Shown piece after piece: positions 18,960 through 28,566 of a stretch of 64,000 bases of DNA. The stretch is from a virus. Each line of letters opens with the position of its first letter. Within the stretch, counting starts at the first letter, position 1. Where the stretch lies: the IMG/VR virus record IMGVR_UViG_3300032893_000011, positions 49,741 through 113,740 of that record; one strand, 5' to 3'. Both the position numbers and the translations under genes were made by a program. Below the pieces are notes generated by a model, which saw only the letters and a list, made by a program, of their open reading frames with translations, searched no databases and was not told the origin of the DNA.

Positions 18960-21155
18960 ATGAGCGGATCGCAGACCGGCAAATCCCCGCGCAGCGACGC
19001 CGAATGGGCGCGGGAAGTCAACCAGCGGCTGCGCTCCCTGGAACAGTCGGTCGTCGCCCGGATAGGGCAGTGGACCCTCTACAACACGGGCACGTCGCTG
19101 CTGGCCGCCCGCCCCGGGCAGGTCGTGGCCCTGGACACCACCGCGCAGCAATCCGACCTGTCCGCGGCGACGGCCCAGCTCAACAAGGGCATCACCGCCG
19201 CCTCACGCGCCGCGGCCGCCGCGCAGTCCACCGCCAACACCGCCCTGGCCGACGCCACATCCGGCAACAACCTTTGGACCGAGCTGCTCGCCGCCCTGGG
19301 CCTAAGTGATGTGCCCGGCCTGAGCGCCTGGCTGAGCACCGCAGAAACCGACGCCGCCAACGCCATCGACAACTGGACCAGCTTCTTGGCGACCATCGCG
19401 CAGGGCACGGCCGAGGAGGCAGCAGATCTGATCAATACCATAGAAACCGACGCCTCCACCGCGCTGGCCAACTGGACCAGTTTCCTGGCGGCCGTCGCGG
19501 CGGCGACGGTAGCCGACGCGGCCACCCTAATCACCGACGCGCAGGCGTGGCTGGCCCGGCTGATACAGGACGTGATCGTCCTGCTCGACGTGTTCCACCT
19601 GACGTACCAGCTCGGCTCCCCCAGCGACTCGATCACGCAGACCGGCAGCAACGGCAAACTGACGTGGCACGCCGCCTGGAACAACCTGATGGACCTGTTC
19701 GGCCTGGCCTTCTCGCAGTCCGCATTGACGGACCCGACGCCGACGACCGGCGACGTGATCAACACCAAACTGGACTCCACGTCGAACCTCGACGCCTCGA
19801 AGCTGACGAACATGGCCAACCACCCGACCCTGTCCGGGTCGAAGGTGACCGGCATCGCCAACGACATCGTCACGGACCTCCAGGACCACCTGGACAATGT
19901 GGTGTCGAAGTTCCTGAACGTGTCCGTGTCGGGATCGAGCCTGGCGGACGCCGCGACCGCCATGTCGGGAATCCAGGACACGGTCGCCTCCACCGCGCGG
20001 GCCGTGCAGGCCCTTCTGACGACGCAGCAGGCGGGCGGGTCGTCGGGACGCAACTACCAGGTCGACTTCACCACCTACCCGGCGGGCTCGTTCAGCCAGT
20101 GCCCGTTCGACGTGTCCTACACGGGCCTCGGCACCGGCTACATCGAGATAGCCAACAACGAGGCCTACTGGTACAAGGTCGCCAACGGCGACTGCATAGC
20201 ATTCGCCCTGTACGACGACGGCACCAACACCACCACCGACACCGACTACCAGTGGGCGCAGGCCACGGTGGCGGCGCCGATGGACTACAGCAACGGCGTC
20301 AGCGCCAGCAACAGCCTGGTCCTGCGGTGCGATGCGACCGGCCAGAACTACGTCTACGCCAGGGGTTACCGGGCGGGGCTCTTCGGCGCCGGGTTCTACG
20401 CCGAGCTGGGCTGCGTGGTCGGCGGTGTCACGACCGTCTTCGACACCGGCGTGCCCGCCGGCTACAACCTGAACCTCGGATTCAAGGCCGGGGTGGCGGG
20501 CGTGGCGAACCGCTTCCAGGTGTTCTCCGGCGACACCCCCGTCATCGACTACACCGACAGCGGCAACGTCTCCCAGATCGGCGCCAACTACCGCCGCTGG
20601 GGGTTCATCTCGTCCACCGGCAACAACGGCAACGCGGCACCGGCACCGGCGACGTACATCGGCTGCGCGGACACTGCCACACCATCAGTCACGGGCACCA
20701 CGTTCCGCCGGTGCCGCACCGGCACGGGTGTCGTGACGTTCACTTCTGGCAACAACCTGCTGGGAGGAACGTTCTTCGACTCACCCGACTACATCACCGA
20801 CAACATGGCCTTCGACACAGGTGCCGGGAAATTGACGGTCGGTAAGCAGGGCAACCTGCACATCGACGTCGCGGTCCTCGGCAACGGCGGCAATCCGACC
20901 TCCGCGCAGCAGGTCAGGTTGCTGCTGTACAAGAACAACGGGATCTTCCGCAGCGGCCGCACCGTCTGCTTGGTGCCCTCCTCCACCGCTGGGGCCCTCG
21001 GGGCCTTCTGGGGCTTCCAGGAGACGTTCATGATCCCCGTGGCCGCCAACGACTACCTGCAGCTGGGGTACAACTCGACTGCGACGATATCAACGCCGGG
21101 GATGACCGGGGAGGCGTCGGGCACCCAGACATGGTGGGACGCCGTCTATCTGTGA
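18960..21155 (+). CDS. Minor tail protein, trimeric fibre-like
   Basis: 731 aa. ATG 18960 is preceded by AAGGGAGG at an 7-nt distance, which decides the start over an upstream in-frame ATG at 18918. The N-terminal 200 residues are helical and coiled-coil-like. The middle (about 355-545) resembles a carbohydrate-binding beta-sandwich, and the last 130 residues have a C1q/TNF-like jelly-roll look (ITDNMAFDTGAGKLTVGKQG ... YLQLGYNS). A receptor-binding or tail-tip fibre is likely. Confidence 0.7.
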   Translation: MSGSQTGKSPRSDAEWAREVNQRLRSLEQSVVARIGQWTLYNTGTSLLAARPGQVVALDTTAQQSDLSAATAQLNKGITAASRAAAAAQSTANTALADATSGNNLWTELLAALGLSDVPGLSAWLSTAETDAANAIDNWTSFLATIAQGTAEEAADLINTIETDASTALANWTSFLAAVAAATVADAATLITDAQAWLARLIQDVIVLLDVFHLTYQLGSPSDSITQTGSNGKLTWHAAWNNLMDLFGLAFSQSALTDPTPTTGDVINTKLDSTSNLDASKLTNMANHPTLSGSKVTGIANDIVTDLQDHLDNVVSKFLNVSVSGSSLADAATAMSGIQDTVASTARAVQALLTTQQAGGSSGRNYQVDFTTYPAGSFSQCPFDVSYTGLGTGYIEIANNEAYWYKVANGDCIAFALYDDGTNTTTDTDYQWAQATVAAPMDYSNGVSASNSLVLRCDATGQNYVYARGYRAGLFGAGFYAELGCVVGGVTTVFDTGVPAGYNLNLGFKAGVAGVANRFQVFSGDTPVIDYTDSGNVSQIGANYRRWGFISSTGNNGNAAPAPATYIGCADTATPSVTGTTFRRCRTGTGVVTFTSGNNLLGGTFFDSPDYITDNMAFDTGAGKLTVGKQGNLHIDVAVLGNGGNPTSAQQVRLLLYKNNGIFRSGRTVCLVPSSTAGALGAFWGFQETFMIPVAANDYLQLGYNSTATISTPGMTGEASGTQTWWDAVYL

Positions 21156-21187
21156 GCGGGCGCAGGGCGCGGCGATAAGCTCCCGCC

Positions 21188-21874
21188 GTGACCACCGGAG
21201 GCAGTGGCTACGGCCCTCAGGGCGCGGCGACGATGACACCCGTCAGCGTATGCGTCGGCCAGCAGCTCACCACCGTCTGGGACGACGAGCAGCAGATCTA
21301 CGTGCTGCAGATGGCGCCGTGCTCGGTCCCGCAGCTGGTCGCCGACGCCCGGTTCGACTCCGGCGCCGACGGCAACATCACCGAAACCACCACAGCCCCC
21401 GGCAAGCTCCTCATCGACGGGCAGCTGTCGTGGCGCAACAACACGCCCGTGGTGCACAACGTCGTGATCCGGGTGACGCGCCGCTACCGGCACTGGATCA
21501 CGTCAAACCCCAACGCCGTGCAGTTCAGGGACCGCTGGACGTGGGGCATCGACACCGCCGCGCTCACCGAGCCGATCACCACCAGCATCTACAACGGGCA
21601 GGTCGGGTCCGCCAACGACATCGGCACCAACACCGTCGCCGAACCCAACCAGGGCCTGTACGAGCAGTGGTGGGGCACCGGCTGCAACGACGAATGGGTC
21701 GGGCCGATCAACCCCGGCTCGATACTGCAGGTGTGGTACCGCTGCTACGTGTGGACCCCGCCGCCATGGTCGGATAATGCCAACCTCAACAACCCCAAGC
21801 ACCTGGCCGAGGCTGGGTGGACCCGCGTGCAGCTGATCGCCTACCCCAACCAAGGAGCACTGGTCTCCGGATGA
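21188..21874 (+). CDS. Minor tail protein, beta-sandwich paralogue 1
   Basis: 228 aa, GTG start. The segment LLIDGQLSWRNNTP..HNVVIRVTRR aligns with MIDADLYWYNDTP..QDIWVIVSRAPR of the next protein, and both end with a Trp-Arg-Val/Leu-Ile segment. The two genes overlap by 4 nt. The family occurs among mycobacteriophage minor tail genes as far as I recall; no enzymatic motif is seen. Confidence 0.65.
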   Translation: MTTGGSGYGPQGAATMTPVSVCVGQQLTTVWDDEQQIYVLQMAPCSVPQLVADARFDSGADGNITETTTAPGKLLIDGQLSWRNNTPVVHNVVIRVTRRYRHWITSNPNAVQFRDRWTWGIDTAALTEPITTSIYNGQVGSANDIGTNTVAEPNQGLYEQWWGTGCNDEWVGPINPGSILQVWYRCYVWTPPPWSDNANLNNPKHLAEAGWTRVQLIAYPNQGALVSG

Positions 21875-22515
21875 GCAGCCTCAAGGTGTTGTGCGCCGAG
21901 TTCATGTTGAGCGACAACAACGGCCTGGGGGTGCGCCGCTCGTGGTTGCTGCGCAAGGTCGCCGAGTCCTTCACCGGCTCCACGAAGGACGGGCCGATCC
22001 AAATCAGCCCCGACCCGGTCACCATGATCGACGCCGACCTGTACTGGTACAACGACACCCCCGACCCGCAGGACATCTGGGTGATCGTGTCGCGGGCGCC
22101 GCGCTCGGTGGTGGTGCAATCGCCCTGCACCGTCATCATCCTGGAGGGCTCCAGCTCCCAGATCGGTGAGAACCCGCAGGCCGACTACCCCAGCATGGTC
22201 GACGACGCGTTCGGCGGCGGCATCGCCATCGACCGCCTCGAAGTCTCCTCCGGGTCGCTGCAGTACGGGCGGTTCTTCTTCGACGGCGACGACACCCAGT
22301 CCTACAAGCACGTGGGCATCGTCCCGCCGGGGCAGGCGTTCCACTTCTGGTACATAAGCGCCGTGCAAACCCCCGGCCTGTGGACCGAGGCAACAGACTT
22401 CGTCACCGACTGGGAGGCCGACGCCCGCTGGGTGCGGCTGATCGCGATGGCGATGCCCGTCGACGTGGCCACCGCCCTGATCGTGGCACCCGGCTCGGGG
22501 GGCAGCGGCTCGTGA
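21871..22515 (+). CDS. Minor tail protein, beta-sandwich paralogue 2
   Basis: 214 aa. The start at 21871 forms an ATGA overlap with the previous stop; an apparent upstream extension of the frame is a shadow of the neighbour. It is a diverged tandem duplicate of the preceding protein and ends in a Gly/Ser-rich tail. Confidence 0.65.
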   Translation: MSSLKVLCAEFMLSDNNGLGVRRSWLLRKVAESFTGSTKDGPIQISPDPVTMIDADLYWYNDTPDPQDIWVIVSRAPRSVVVQSPCTVIILEGSSSQIGENPQADYPSMVDDAFGGGIAIDRLEVSSGSLQYGRFFFDGDDTQSYKHVGIVPPGQAFHFWYISAVQTPGLWTEATDFVTDWEADARWVRLIAMAMPVDVATALIVAPGSGGSGS

Positions 22516-24707
22516 CCGTGTCGGTGCTGTGCGTGCCGGGCCTGTTCGAAACGGCGGCGTCGATGAAGAACCTGCTCGCCGGGACCGCCGTCGCGGGAAA
22601 CACGCAAGTCAACTGTCCCTACAACAACTGGGCGCCGCTGGACGGCAACGTCGACAACGGGGTGACCGCGTTCGACGCGCTCGCCAACTCCACCGGCGGC
22701 GTGAAAATCGCGTTCGGCGACGGCCTGGGGGCGTGCGTGCTGACGCGGTGGCTCGCGCAGAAGGGCCCCACGTCGGGCATCCCGCCAGCCGATTTGACGT
22801 TCGTGCTGATCCGCAACCCCGACCGCACCTACGGCGGGCTGCTGCACTCCACCACCTACGACGGCACGTTCGTCGACCCGGCGGGCAACTCGTGGCTGCT
22901 CACCCCCGACACGGTGCCCGCAGGCACCCCCTACACCGTCGCGGACCTGGCGGTGCAGTACGACGGGTGGTGCGACTGGCCCGACATCACCACCTCCCAC
23001 TGGTACTGGCTCGCCGAGCTGAACGCCCTGGCCGGGATAACCGACGCGAACTACAAGACCCCCACCCTCGGCGACGTCAACAACACCGAACTTATTGAGG
23101 GCAACATCACCTGGCTGCTGGCCCCGACCGTCCCGGTGCCGCTGCTGGGCACCCTCGACAACCCGGCCACCGAGGCGATCGACAAGAAGCTGCGGCCCCT
23201 GATCGAGTCGTGCTACAGCCGCGAATACACCCCCATCGGCTACACGCCCCCGTCGACGATCCCCTACCCGGCGGTGGCCACCGTCGCCTGCGCCGACCCG
23301 GCCCACTTCTACGTCCACAACGGCGGCCTGACCCCGCAGCCGTGGATGCAGCTGCAGAGGGTCACCGGCGCAACGTTCCCCGCGCAGACCGTCAAGTTCC
23401 CGATCACCAACACCGGCACCAACTACGACAAGCTCCTACAGACCGCCGGGGCGACGTGGATCAACCTGTCACCCGTCGCACAGTGGGTGTACGGGCTGGT
23501 CACCTGCGGCCCCAACCGGGTCACCCTGCAGGCCCGCAGCAAGGGCTACATCGCCGTGTGGACGGCCATCGACTACGGCTACAACACCAGCCCCACCCTG
23601 GTGGAGGCCAGCCGGTTCGGCATCGGCGCCGACGACGGGTTCGCCGGGGTCATCTCCACGGGCATCGCCTACTGCGAAGCCGAGGTCCGTGCCAACACCA
23701 GGACGTTCACCGTGGCGCCCGAAGAGACCGGATGGATGAGGGTCGAGCCGGGGCAGGCCGTCACCGCGATGGTGCACACCCGTTTCACGTCGACGAACTG
23801 GGAGACCAGCGACATCGACGGCGGCGACACCGAATGCGTGTCGTCCATCGACTGCGGCGAACTGACGCTGGACATGTTCGCGACACCGGTGATCGAACCC
23901 GCCCCGCCCACACTCGGCGTGCTGGGGGCCCCGGCGATCACCGTCATCGAGGTGTACGGCGGCAAGGTCTCGGGCTACAAACACGCGCCGTACACCCCGA
24001 CACCGACAACCGACTGGCTGAACACGGCGCTGGACCCGTCGGTGTTCATCTGGACGGCCGTCGACTTCCCGACGACCGTGTTCCCGCTGTCGGCGGCGAT
24101 CGCCGCGGGTGTCGCCGACACGGTAGCGGTGATCAACGCGGTCAGCGGGCCGTTCATCCTCGTCGGCCACGGGGTCGGCGCGTCGGTGATATCGGGGGTC
24201 TACGACCAGATCCGCAGCGGCTCCCTGACCGCGCGACGCGCCGACCTGCTCGCCGGTGTCACATTCGGCAACCCGCGGCGCCAAAAGGACCACCTGTGGC
24301 CGGGCGTCGCCAACCCCGACCCCGGTGCGGCCGGGATCGACCCCAGCCCGCTATCAGGCACGGAAGGCCTGTGGTGGGACTTCGTCAACGCCAGGGACCC
24401 CCTGGCTGACGTGCAGGCCTCCACCCAGGCCGGGGGGTGGGCCGCCAACGTGTGGGCGATCCTCACCAACCGGATCGCCGACGGCACATGGGCCTCGGTC
24501 ACCGCATGGCTTGGCAGCGTGTCGGAGGCCGAAACGGACCTGGCGCAGCAGATCTGGAACTGCATATACGGCGCGCCACTGGCCGGCGCCAACCCAAACC
24601 TGACGTACAACACCACCAAGCCGCTGGCCCCGCACGACAAACGCACCAGCCTCAACATAGCCCTGGACTACATCACAGGCTTCGCGGGCAGCAACTGGGG
24701 CCCCTGA
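22512..24707 (+). CDS. Minor tail protein with two serine-less PE-PPE/lysin B-like domains
   Basis: 731 aa, GTG start in a GTGA overlap. Residues 1-220 resemble the PE-PPE alpha/beta-hydrolase domain (CVPGLFETA, then VADLAVQYDGWCDWPD and ELNALAGI), but the nucleophile elbow reads GDGLG at 69-73 instead of GxSxG. The middle is beta-rich. Residues about 480-731 resemble lysin B or cutinase (FILVGHGVGASV; FGNPRRQKDHLWPG), and here too the elbow is GHGVG (552-556) without serine. For comparison, the lysin B at 27628 keeps GYSQG. The likely role is binding rather than hydrolysis of a mycolate or wall ester. A different catalytic arrangement cannot be ruled out. Confidence 0.75.
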   Translation: MTVSVLCVPGLFETAASMKNLLAGTAVAGNTQVNCPYNNWAPLDGNVDNGVTAFDALANSTGGVKIAFGDGLGACVLTRWLAQKGPTSGIPPADLTFVLIRNPDRTYGGLLHSTTYDGTFVDPAGNSWLLTPDTVPAGTPYTVADLAVQYDGWCDWPDITTSHWYWLAELNALAGITDANYKTPTLGDVNNTELIEGNITWLLAPTVPVPLLGTLDNPATEAIDKKLRPLIESCYSREYTPIGYTPPSTIPYPAVATVACADPAHFYVHNGGLTPQPWMQLQRVTGATFPAQTVKFPITNTGTNYDKLLQTAGATWINLSPVAQWVYGLVTCGPNRVTLQARSKGYIAVWTAIDYGYNTSPTLVEASRFGIGADDGFAGVISTGIAYCEAEVRANTRTFTVAPEETGWMRVEPGQAVTAMVHTRFTSTNWETSDIDGGDTECVSSIDCGELTLDMFATPVIEPAPPTLGVLGAPAITVIEVYGGKVSGYKHAPYTPTPTTDWLNTALDPSVFIWTAVDFPTTVFPLSAAIAAGVADTVAVINAVSGPFILVGHGVGASVISGVYDQIRSGSLTARRADLLAGVTFGNPRRQKDHLWPGVANPDPGAAGIDPSPLSGTEGLWWDFVNARDPLADVQASTQAGGWAANVWAILTNRIADGTWASVTAWLGSVSEAETDLAQQIWNCIYGAPLAGANPNLTYNTTKPLAPHDKRTSLNIALDYITGFAGSNWGP

Positions 24708-25360
24708 TGCTGAAGGTGCCGCCGGGCTACGACGACCTGCTCGGCGACGCCGCCGCCGCGCCGATCCGCGGCGAACTGCACAAACTCGACGTCGAAGGGG
24801 TGGCGGCGCTGCTGGCGCGCCGACCGCAGCCGCGCTCGACAGCCGCACTCGCGGCCGCCACCCAGCGCGGCAGCCCCCCGGCCGAGAAAGTCAAACACCT
24901 GCACACATTCGTGTGCGACCACCTGGAGCCCGGCGGGTTCGATGCGCTGCTGATCGGGATGAGCCTCGACGAGCTGCCCGCCGACACGTTCGGACTGGTC
25001 ACCCGGGCGCTGGTCACGTGGGGCACCGCCCGGCCCTACACCGCGGCGGCCACCCTCGCGTCGATGACCGGGCACCACTGGCGCACAGTGCGCGCACACC
25101 TGATCAACCACGGCATCGCCGACCCGATGGGCCTGCCTTCGATGCACGCCCTCCTAGACATCACCGAGACGATGGTGATCGAGGCCATCCAGGAGGACAA
25201 GCCCGAGAAGACCAGGCTCAAGCGGGAGCAGTTCTACAACCAGCTCTACGTCCCCGACCGGGTCGCCGTGTCGGTCGACGGCAAGACCAAACCCGCGCTG
25301 GCGGAGCCGGAGGTGGCCGAGGAGGCGTTCGACCAGTTCGCTCGCGCGCTCGGCGGATAG
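24707..25360 (+). CDS. Conserved phage protein of unknown function among tail genes
   Basis: 217 aa, ATG overlapping the previous stop by 1 nt (TGATG). It is mainly helical, with a WGTARPYTAAATLASMTG segment, an IADPMGLPSMHALLD segment and an FYNQLYVPD segment near residue 175. I recall similar proteins among mycobacteriophage tail genes but know no function. Chaperone-like or structural roles are both possible. Confidence 0.6.
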   Translation: MLKVPPGYDDLLGDAAAAPIRGELHKLDVEGVAALLARRPQPRSTAALAAATQRGSPPAEKVKHLHTFVCDHLEPGGFDALLIGMSLDELPADTFGLVTRALVTWGTARPYTAAATLASMTGHHWRTVRAHLINHGIADPMGLPSMHALLDITETMVIEAIQEDKPEKTRLKREQFYNQLYVPDRVAVSVDGKTKPALAEPEVAEEAFDQFARALGG

Positions 25361-25369
25361 CATCACGCC

Positions 25370-25786
25370 ATGCCCCTGTGCTACGTGCTTTTCGACCCCG
25401 ACCAGCCGCAAGGCAGCCAGTTCGAGTCACCGGCGGTGCGCGCCGAACTGGGCTACCTCGCCCCGACGTTCGTGGCGCCCGGCTCGGTCGGGCCGGTGCA
25501 GCTGGCGCCCGGCGCCGTCACCAACACCGCCCTGGCGGCCGGGGCGGTCACCAGCGACAAGATCGCCGCCAGCGGCGTCGACAGCGCCAACTTGGCCCTG
25601 GCGTGCGTCGAATCCGCCAACATCGCCGACGGGGCGGTGGGCCCCACCCAGGCGGGCATCGGGATACTCACGGTGGTCAACTCGGCGGGCAACCCCACAA
25701 CCCTGCAGGCGATGATCCTGTCCGCAGCCCAGTACGCGGCGATCAGCAGCCCCAGCCCCAACATCCTCTACCTGATCACACCCTGA
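25370..25786 (+). CDS. Small tail fibre protein with GAV-type repeats
   Basis: 138 aa. Residues about 35-95 contain five to six degenerate 9-11-residue repeats of the type G-A/S-V-x-x-x-x-L/I-A (GSVGPVQLAPGAVTNTALA and following), a pattern seen in beta-helical or triple-stranded tail fibres. The C-terminus (ILSAAQYAAISSPSPNILYLI) resembles short fibre tips. Confidence 0.65.
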   Translation: MPLCYVLFDPDQPQGSQFESPAVRAELGYLAPTFVAPGSVGPVQLAPGAVTNTALAAGAVTSDKIAASGVDSANLALACVESANIADGAVGPTQAGIGILTVVNSAGNPTTLQAMILSAAQYAAISSPSPNILYLITP

Positions 25787-26610
25787 TGTCCGGGCCGTTC
25801 GGCATCCCCTGGCACTACAAGCTCAAAGCGGAGCAGGTCATCACCGCGCAGGCCAGCGCCGCGCTGGAAGTCTCCGAGCTGCCCCAGGTGTCGGCGGTCG
25901 GGTCGACCCAGCTCGCAGACATCCGCATCGGCCCGACACGGCTGATACTGGTGTGCATCGGCTCGCAAATCGTGTGGCAACCCCAGACGATCTCCGCCCT
26001 TTTCAACCTGTACACCGACGCAGACTCGCTGCCCGACCCGTGGATCAACGAAATCCCCTACAACATCCTCGACCCGACCACCTGGTACACGGCCGGGGTG
26101 ACCGGCGGGGCTATGCGCTTCGAGATGCCCCAAGGCCTGGTGGGCTGGCCCGCGATATTCTCCTCCCGCTACCGCAACTCCAACCAGACGTTCGGCGACG
26201 ACGGATGGATCGAAATCCAAGTCGCCAACGCCGGGAGCGCCCCCAGCTACGGCAACACGTTCAACACGCAGGTGTACCGGCGCTACAGCAACGACGGCTC
26301 CTACGACAACGGGGTGGGCATCGACCTGTCGGTGGGGGAGATCAGCATCGTCACCCGCGTCGGGGGCACCGAAACCCTGCAGCAGGACTGCGGCCCGTTC
26401 GTCAACGGCGACGTGATCCGACAAACCCAGGCCGGCAACGAGTTCGCCGTCATCGTCAACGGCGAGCAGACCGGCGCGTGGACCGACGAGGGCGGCATCA
26501 CCGCCTCGGGCCCCGCCGAACGCTCGGTCGGGATCTACGTGTCGGGCACCAAAGACTTCCTCGGGCCGCGCCGCTTCTCCCCGTCGCTGTCCTACATCGA
26601 AGCGGTCTGA
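25786..26610 (+). CDS. Minor tail protein, lectin-like
   Basis: 274 aa, ATG overlapping the previous stop (TGATG). Residues from about 95 on have a concanavalin/laminin-G-like pattern (DDGWIEIQVANAG, FAVIVNGEQTGAWTDEGG, RSVGIYVSG). It is the last structural gene before the lysis cassette. Carbohydrate binding at the tail tip is a reasonable guess. Confidence 0.6.
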   Translation: MSGPFGIPWHYKLKAEQVITAQASAALEVSELPQVSAVGSTQLADIRIGPTRLILVCIGSQIVWQPQTISALFNLYTDADSLPDPWINEIPYNILDPTTWYTAGVTGGAMRFEMPQGLVGWPAIFSSRYRNSNQTFGDDGWIEIQVANAGSAPSYGNTFNTQVYRRYSNDGSYDNGVGIDLSVGEISIVTRVGGTETLQQDCGPFVNGDVIRQTQAGNEFAVIVNGEQTGAWTDEGGITASGPAERSVGIYVSGTKDFLGPRRFSPSLSYIEAV

Positions 26611-26630
26611 CGGGGGGGTAGGTTCGTGTC

Positions 26631-27623
26631 GTGACGATCTTCTATCCCGACGTGTCCAACAACAACTGGGGCGGCCCGGGTCTGACAGACGGCGGGGCCA
26701 ACAGCCTGTACAGCTTCCTGACGCCGCTGCTGGCGCAGGGGTTCGCCGGGGTGTGCCACAAGATGAGCCAGGGCGGCGGCGCGAACGCCTACGTCGACCC
26801 CTACGGCGCCCTGTGTCAGGCGTGGTGCGCCCAGAACGGGGTGCCGTTTCTGGGGTACCACTGGGTCACCTGCGACCCCGCGCAGGCGCAGGCCGACAAC
26901 TGGCGCGCCGCGGGCGGCGGCGAGTGCGCGATGCTCGACTGGGAGGCCGGCGGCGGGCCCGGGGCGGACGACTTCAGTGGCGACATCGACAACTTCTGGG
27001 CGGTCACAAACGCGTTCAACGCCGCCAACGTCAACGTGGCCGTAGGCTACAACCCGCGGTGGTACCTGGAGGGCGCCGGGTCGGGTGCGGGCACCGACCT
27101 GTCGGCGTTCGCCACGGCCGGGATAGCGCTGGTCTCCTCGGGCTACCCGGCCGGGTCGACAGCCGACTACGCCTGGAGCCTGTACTTCAACCAGTGCGGC
27201 GGCGACGGCGGGGAGGGCTGGGCGCCCTACGACGGCGCCACCCCCGCCGCGTGGCAGTTCACGTCGTCGGCGATCGTGTCCGGCGTAGGAGGTGTCGACG
27301 TCAACGCCTACAAGGGCGCAGACATCAACACCCTGTTCGGCACCGCCGCCCCGCCGAAGCCGCCGCCGGCCGGGCCGCCCGACAGTGTCGTCGTCAACGG
27401 TGTCACCCTGTACGTGTCGCGGTCCAAGTACCGCGACCGCACCGCGCAGCCGTCCTACAGCCTGGTCGACCTGGCACGCAACGACGACGCCATGATCCAC
27501 GAATCCGACGTGATCCGGCGCGCGATCGAAGGCGACACCGCCTGCCAGGCCGTCATCAAGACGGTCGCCACCCAGTACGGCGACCCCGAATCGGCGCTGC
27601 TCGTCAAAAAGTACGGATGGTGA
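26631..27623 (+). CDS. lysA: Lysin A, GH25 muramidase endolysin
   Basis: 330 aa, GTG start after a G-rich ribosome site. It shows the GH25 lysozyme pattern: FYPDVSNNNW with Asp7 at the N-terminus, FLGYHWV (res. 73-79), MLDWEAGGG with the D103/E105 acid pair, VGYNPRWYL, AWQFTSS and VDVNAYKG. A Pro-rich linker (about 247-255) leads to a C-terminal segment of about 75 residues that could bind the wall. It cuts peptidoglycan glycan strands at lysis. It is followed 4 nt later by lysin B. No signal peptide is seen, so a holin should exist elsewhere. Confidence 0.88.
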   Translation: MTIFYPDVSNNNWGGPGLTDGGANSLYSFLTPLLAQGFAGVCHKMSQGGGANAYVDPYGALCQAWCAQNGVPFLGYHWVTCDPAQAQADNWRAAGGGECAMLDWEAGGGPGADDFSGDIDNFWAVTNAFNAANVNVAVGYNPRWYLEGAGSGAGTDLSAFATAGIALVSSGYPAGSTADYAWSLYFNQCGGDGGEGWAPYDGATPAAWQFTSSAIVSGVGGVDVNAYKGADINTLFGTAAPPKPPPAGPPDSVVVNGVTLYVSRSKYRDRTAQPSYSLVDLARNDDAMIHESDVIRRAIEGDTACQAVIKTVATQYGDPESALLVKKYGW

Positions 27624-27627
27624 AGAA

Positions 27628-28563
27628 ATGGCCAAGCATGTCGTGATCTGCGCGCAGGGCACCGGGGTGTCCATGTGGGACGCCGACGCCCCCCAACCCT
27701 ACGGGGTCGCGATGGCGCTCGACTCCAACCGCTGCTACCCCCAGCCGCTGGGCAACTACCCCGCGTCGGTCGTCAACCCGCAGATGGGCGAATCCGTCCA
27801 GGACGGCGTCAACGAGATCGTGCGCCTCCTCACCGACGTGTACTACCCGGGCTGCACCAAGGACGGCTCCGGCGGGGCCGGGTCGAGCATCATCCTGCTC
27901 GGATACAGCCAGGGCGCGTGGGTGGTGAGCGCGTTCATGGCCAACGAGTGCCACAGCCCCGTCGGGCGCTGCCACCAGCGCTGGCTGGGCGGCGACATCG
28001 TGTGCGTCGCCGTGTGGGGCAACCCGCTGAGATGCCCCGGGTACGCCTCCGGCAACCAGTTCGCCGGCTGGCCGATGCCTGCCCCGCTGGACGGGTTGAC
28101 CACCGGCGGCATCGGCGGCCCCGAGGACCTGCAGCCCGCTGTGATGGCCTGCCAAAACCCCCACCAGCGCCACTACTGGGGCGAGTTCGTCAACACCCTG
28201 TCCACGTCGGCGCGATCCATCTACGAGGACTGCCCCGTCGGCCCGCCCGCCGGGCAACCATCCGGGGCGGCGATCAACACCGCCGGGCCGCCGTGGACGA
28301 ACGAGCCCGACGAGGGCATGTGGTCCACCCAGATCTTCGACCTCGTCCAGGCATGGTTCCCGGCCCTGTTCACGTTCATCCTCAAGGTCGTCGAAATCTT
28401 CGGGCCGGGCCTGCTGCCCCACCTGATCGGCATCGGCGAGGCGGTGTGGAACGCGGGCATGTTCGCCGCCGCCGGGCCCAACGCGTCGCACTACACCTAC
28501 CAGACGGGCCCGATCATCGCGTTCGTCGGGCTGGCCGCCAACGAGGTCGAGCCTAGGGGCTGA
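27628..28563 (+). CDS. lysB: Lysin B, mycolylarabinogalactan esterase
   Basis: 311 aa. A cutinase-like alpha/beta hydrolase with nucleophile elbow LLGYSQGAW (Ser94), the WGNPLR segment at 130-135 and a C-terminal His (NASHYTY, His288). In mycobacteriophages this enzyme frees the mycolic-acid outer membrane from arabinogalactan at the last step of lysis. Its presence is strong evidence for a mycolic-acid-bearing host. Between the catalytic core and His288 lies the usual linker with hydrophobic helices (about 236-276). The gene converges with the minus-strand operon, 3 nt from its last stop. Confidence 0.9.
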   Translation: MAKHVVICAQGTGVSMWDADAPQPYGVAMALDSNRCYPQPLGNYPASVVNPQMGESVQDGVNEIVRLLTDVYYPGCTKDGSGGAGSSIILLGYSQGAWVVSAFMANECHSPVGRCHQRWLGGDIVCVAVWGNPLRCPGYASGNQFAGWPMPAPLDGLTTGGIGGPEDLQPAVMACQNPHQRHYWGEFVNTLSTSARSIYEDCPVGPPAGQPSGAAINTAGPPWTNEPDEGMWSTQIFDLVQAWFPALFTFILKVVEIFGPGLLPHLIGIGEAVWNAGMFAAAGPNASHYTYQTGPIIAFVGLAANEVEPRG

Positions 28564-28566
28564 ATG

